From Elainella sp. Prado103 (GTDB lineage Bacteria > Cyanobacteriota > Cyanobacteriia > Elainellales > Elainellaceae), in the NCBI GenBank assembly GCA_025454395.1, contig JALOOM010000022.1:1-64000 (forward strand): a DNA stretch of 64,000 nucleotides, read 5' to 3'. Under the pieces are notes generated by a model that saw only the letters and a list, made by a program, of their open reading frames with translations, had not been told where the DNA came from and made no database searches. Numbering within the stretch: position 1 is the stretch's first letter; each line of letters opens with the position of its first letter. Below, in pieces: positions 61,855 to 64,000 of the stretch. The translations under genes and the position numbers were made by a program.

Positions 61855-62172
61855 ACCAATTCCTTTGACAATATCGTGTTAATATCCCATCTCATTAGCA
61901 TCCTATTGTCTTGTGCTGGGAACGTAAACTGACGTTAGACAGAGCACAGCGATCGGGCGAAGTCACCTAGACCAGACTATCAAGACGATTCAGACCAGAC
62001 GATTCAGATAGGATCGCTCAGACAGATCACTCAGACAAGATCACTCAGACAAGATCACTCAGACAAGATCACTTAGGCAAAATTGAGTCTTGCGAATGAT
62101 GGCAGTGCAATCTCCATTCGGCAGGCTAAGGGTAGTAATCCAGCAAAATCCTCAAAAAAATCTCAGCACCTT
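61855..62172. other. Intergenic region between GST-like and TspO-like genes
   Basis: About 320 bases between divergent genes, containing the 14-bp tandem repeat and otherwise nothing recognisable. Confidence 0.5.
62027..62068 (+). repeat. Short tandem repeat, 14-bp unit x3
   Basis: TCACTCAGACAAGA is repeated three times exactly, with a degenerate fourth copy, upstream of the TspO-like gene; related CAGAC and GATTCAGAC words precede it from about 61975. Confidence 0.92.
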
Positions 62173-62652
62173 ATGATCAGACCCTGGATGGTAATTGGCG
62201 GCATTGCGCTCTTGCTGGCGCTGTTGGGCGGTAGTATTGTCCGACCCAAAGGTGTACAGTGGTTCAGGCGTTTGCGTCGCCCTGAATGGCTGGTCTTTGA
62301 ACCTCTGATCCCGTTTATTTGGATCCTGGTTTTGACTGGTGGGGTCTGGTCGGCGACCCTGGTTTGGGAACAGGCTCCCCATACTTCTCAGACTTGGGGT
62401 TTAATGGTCGGCTACATCCTGCTGGAATTAGCGATCTTGGCATACAATCCGGCCATGCTGGTGGCGCGTGACCTGCGGTTAGGGACGATCGTAGGTGGGG
62501 TCGGGTTCGTGATCGGTCTAGTGTTGACTTGGCTAGTGGCTGATGTATCGAGCCAAGCGGCTTGGTTGTTGCTCCCGTTCCTACTGTGGAGTCCGATCGG
62601 GACTTATACAACCTGGGCCATGCTCAAGCTGAATCCTTCTCAACAAAATTAA
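62173..62652 (+). CDS. TspO/MBR-family membrane protein
   Basis: 159 residues from ATG 62173; an in-frame TTG at 62083 would add 30 residues without a hydrophobic leader. Five hydrophobic helices can be seen (WMVIGGIALLLALLGG, PFIWILVLTGGVWSATL, GYILLELAILAYNPAMLV, GFVIGLVLTWLVADVSS, WLLLPFLLWSPIGTYTTWAML). The order and the WF..LRRPEW..FEPLIPF motif match the TspO/MBR group. These bind tetrapyrroles or sterols and act in stress control in cyanobacteria and purple bacteria. It is more divergent than classical TspO. Confidence 0.75.
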   Translation: MIRPWMVIGGIALLLALLGGSIVRPKGVQWFRRLRRPEWLVFEPLIPFIWILVLTGGVWSATLVWEQAPHTSQTWGLMVGYILLELAILAYNPAMLVARDLRLGTIVGGVGFVIGLVLTWLVADVSSQAAWLLLPFLLWSPIGTYTTWAMLKLNPSQQN

Positions 62653-62876
62653 AGAATCTGGCTCAATCGAAGGACGCGATCGAAACTTTTATCAAATCAA
62701 CATTAAATCTCTGGCAAAACCAGCCTTATTAAACGGCGCAAACCTAGAACTTGGATCTAGAATCTTTAACCGAAGAGATAGTAAATGGCAATCACCTGAC
62801 CCTGGCGAAAGCCCTTGCTAATATAGTCGTTCAGAGAGTGGTCAACGGGTGATTGTGGGTTGATAGGAGAGAATTC

Positions 62877-63386
62877 ATGCCGTATTTTGAGAAACCGTTG
62901 TCCAAGCAATTTCCGCAGGTGGCTGGCTTAGTGGTGCTGGGACTGTTGGTCGCCAGTTGTTCTGAAAATAAAGTTTCTCAATGTAATCGGTTAATTGAAA
63001 TTGCTAACCAGGCTGTCTCTGGTGTAGAGGCAGTCTCAGAAACGCGCCAGCCTGATGATGTTGAGTCGATGAATCGCATTGCTGATATTTCGGATGCTGC
63101 CAAAACACAGATGGAGGGCTTACAACTCTCCGATCCGCAGCTCAAGGATTATCAGACTCGGTTTGTAGCCATGTACACCGATACAACCCAGGCAACCCGT
63201 GATTTGGTGGCTTCAGTTGGGCAGAAAGATACGGATGCTGCGAGGAAAGCGTTTGATGCTCTGCAAGCTGCCACTGCTCAAGAAGGCCCCTTGGTGAATG
63301 AGGTCAACACTTATTGCAATGCCAGCTCACTGGACACCAGTAGTCCGGCTGCACCAGTGAGCCCTTCGCCAACTCCGAGCCCCTAA
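62877..63386 (+). CDS. Predicted lipoprotein, hypothetical
   Basis: 169 residues from ATG 62877 with AGGAGA seven bases upstream; the frame from 62853 is less likely. The signal peptide ends in the lipobox LLVASC (Cys about residue 27), so it is probably a lipoprotein of the periplasmic side. The mature part is helical, Q- and D-rich (AVSGVEAVSETRQPDDVES, SVGQKDTDAARKAFDAL), and ends in a P/S-rich tail. Similar helical lipoproteins occur in other cyanobacteria without known function. Confidence 0.8.
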   Translation: MPYFEKPLSKQFPQVAGLVVLGLLVASCSENKVSQCNRLIEIANQAVSGVEAVSETRQPDDVESMNRIADISDAAKTQMEGLQLSDPQLKDYQTRFVAMYTDTTQATRDLVASVGQKDTDAARKAFDALQAATAQEGPLVNEVNTYCNASSLDTSSPAAPVSPSPTPSP

Positions 63387-63420
63387 CCCGATCGACCTGC
63401 TAATGCTCTGCGAACGCTCC

Positions 63421-64000
63421 TCAAACTCCACCATAGTGAGCGATCGGTTGAAAATGGGGTGATTGTTGGGCGGAAAGCCAGGCCCAAAGTTGATCGCCAT
63501 AGGAGAAGTGCCACCATTCTTGCGGATGTTGCTGAAACCCTACTGCCACCATAATTTGGCGGAGCAACAGCCGGTTTTGATGATAGTGGGACTGAGCGGT
63601 ATGGGTAAAGCCGGTCGATCGCTGCTGTCCCGTTAAAGTTTTTTGGATAGCAAGATATGGACTCGATCGATCGGTGCCGAAGGCATTACCATCGGGAGGC
63701 AAATTAGGGCTCTGAGCCAGATTCTGCTCAAGATTCTGCTCAAGGTTTAAATCAGCCTCAAGATTGCTATCAGGATCGGACTCAAGAGCAACGGACTCAA
63801 GGGCAGCGTAATAGTTGGGATAGGATCGGGGTGACATTTCATCGATCGGGGATCCCATATCGATCGCTTTCCCCGTGGCATCTGAGAGGGTGAGGTCGAT
63901 CGCGCCGCCGGTGCTATGGGGCGGTGGTGTGGCTGGGTTAGGGCTGGGAATTGCCCAGAATTGCTGCACCTGGGCAAGAATTGCTTGTTGCTGTGCCTCC
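63421..64000 (-). CDS. D-alanyl-D-alanine dipeptidase (VanX/M15D) family, start beyond the window
   Basis: About 193 residues are visible; the minus-strand frame is still open at base 64000, so the N-terminus lies outside the window. VanX-type motifs are present: the metal His and Asp in PHSTGGAIDLTL, the catalytic Glu and last His in QEWWHFSYGDQLWAW, and NRLLLRQIMVAVGF between. A stretch of about 55 residues (SDPDSNLEADLNLEQNLEQNL and beyond), acidic and built of repeated N-L-E-Q, is inserted in the domain; VanX homologues normally have a shorter loop there. It would cleave D-Ala-D-Ala or related peptidoglycan dipeptides. Confidence 0.82.
   Translation of the reverse strand, partial: EAQQQAILAQVQQFWAIPSPNPATPPPHSTGGAIDLTLSDATGKAIDMGSPIDEMSPRSYPNYYAALESVALESDPDSNLEADLNLEQNLEQNLAQSPNLPPDGNAFGTDRSSPYLAIQKTLTGQQRSTGFTHTAQSHYHQNRLLLRQIMVAVGFQQHPQEWWHFSYGDQLWAWLSAQQSPHFQPIAHYGGV

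Noticed and set aside
1-64000. tRNA or rRNA genes
   Set aside because: I looked in all gaps longer than 100 bases for cloverleaf arms and the conserved GTTCGA-type T-loop followed by CCA-like ends and saw none that fit.

Overview
The window comes from a cyanobacterial chromosome, most likely a filamentous or otherwise large-genome species. The evidence is the abundance of CGATCG and of the HIP1 octamer GCGATCGC (for example at 28784, 29819, 45217 and 56002), a TIGR03792-type protein, an HHL1-like protein, a caspase/STAND/WD40 giant protein, RTX proteins with a cyanobacterial-type type I secretion operon, and many TPR-fused enzymes. I saw no rRNA, tRNA or CRISPR array.

Layout. Positions 1-12546 (+ strand) are a glycan-assembly block: the end of a coiled-coil protein, two SAM methyltransferases, a GT4-GT2 fusion, two large multi-GT2 proteins, a wrecked methyltransferase-like gene between them, and a GT2-like/GT4 fusion. 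A coiled coil followed by the helix motif SKFW[KQ]LRxxW recurs six times in the first 8.1 kb. After a 1 kb gap carrying a small MITE-like element, 13561-19242 encodes a caspase-like/NTPase/WD40 protein. From 19298 to 23823 come small housekeeping and envelope genes: zinc ribbon, TIGR03792, phasin-like, FKBP, an RTX protein and an L,D-transpeptidase. From 24035 to 38761 a second glycan block holds a sulfotransferase, a methyltransferase, a 1352-residue multi-glycosyltransferase with N-terminal repeats, and three consecutive TPR-fused enzymes (TPR-GT2-GT2, TPR-methyltransferase, TPR-GT61). From 38783 to 46318 come a second RTX protein, a pentapeptide-repeat protein and a type I secretion operon (parvulin-like protein, ABC transporter with a degenerate C39 domain, HlyD adaptor). 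From 47334 to 52229 lie a metallophosphoesterase and a Wzc-Wza pair for polysaccharide export. The rest is mostly ordinary: RecJ, aldehyde dehydrogenase, glutaredoxin, TadA, M50 protease, a dynamin-like GTPase, HHL1-like, glutathionyl-hydroquinone reductase, TspO-like, a lipoprotein, and a VanX-like dipeptidase cut by the window end.

How the parts fit. The glycosyltransferases, methyltransferases and sulfotransferase can build and decorate a complex surface polysaccharide, which Wza/Wzc can export and regulate, while the type I system can secrete the RTX proteins to the same surface. This is inference from gene content. Three patterns run through the window and are not explained by gene calls: the repeated SKFW tail, a MITE family with 10-bp target duplications (12673 and 60188), and a large number of short tandem duplications with units of 11-18 bp, almost all in gaps or in linkers of proteins. 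Two probable one-base deletions (near 4572 and 7727) affect the first glycan block and could be real or sequence errors.
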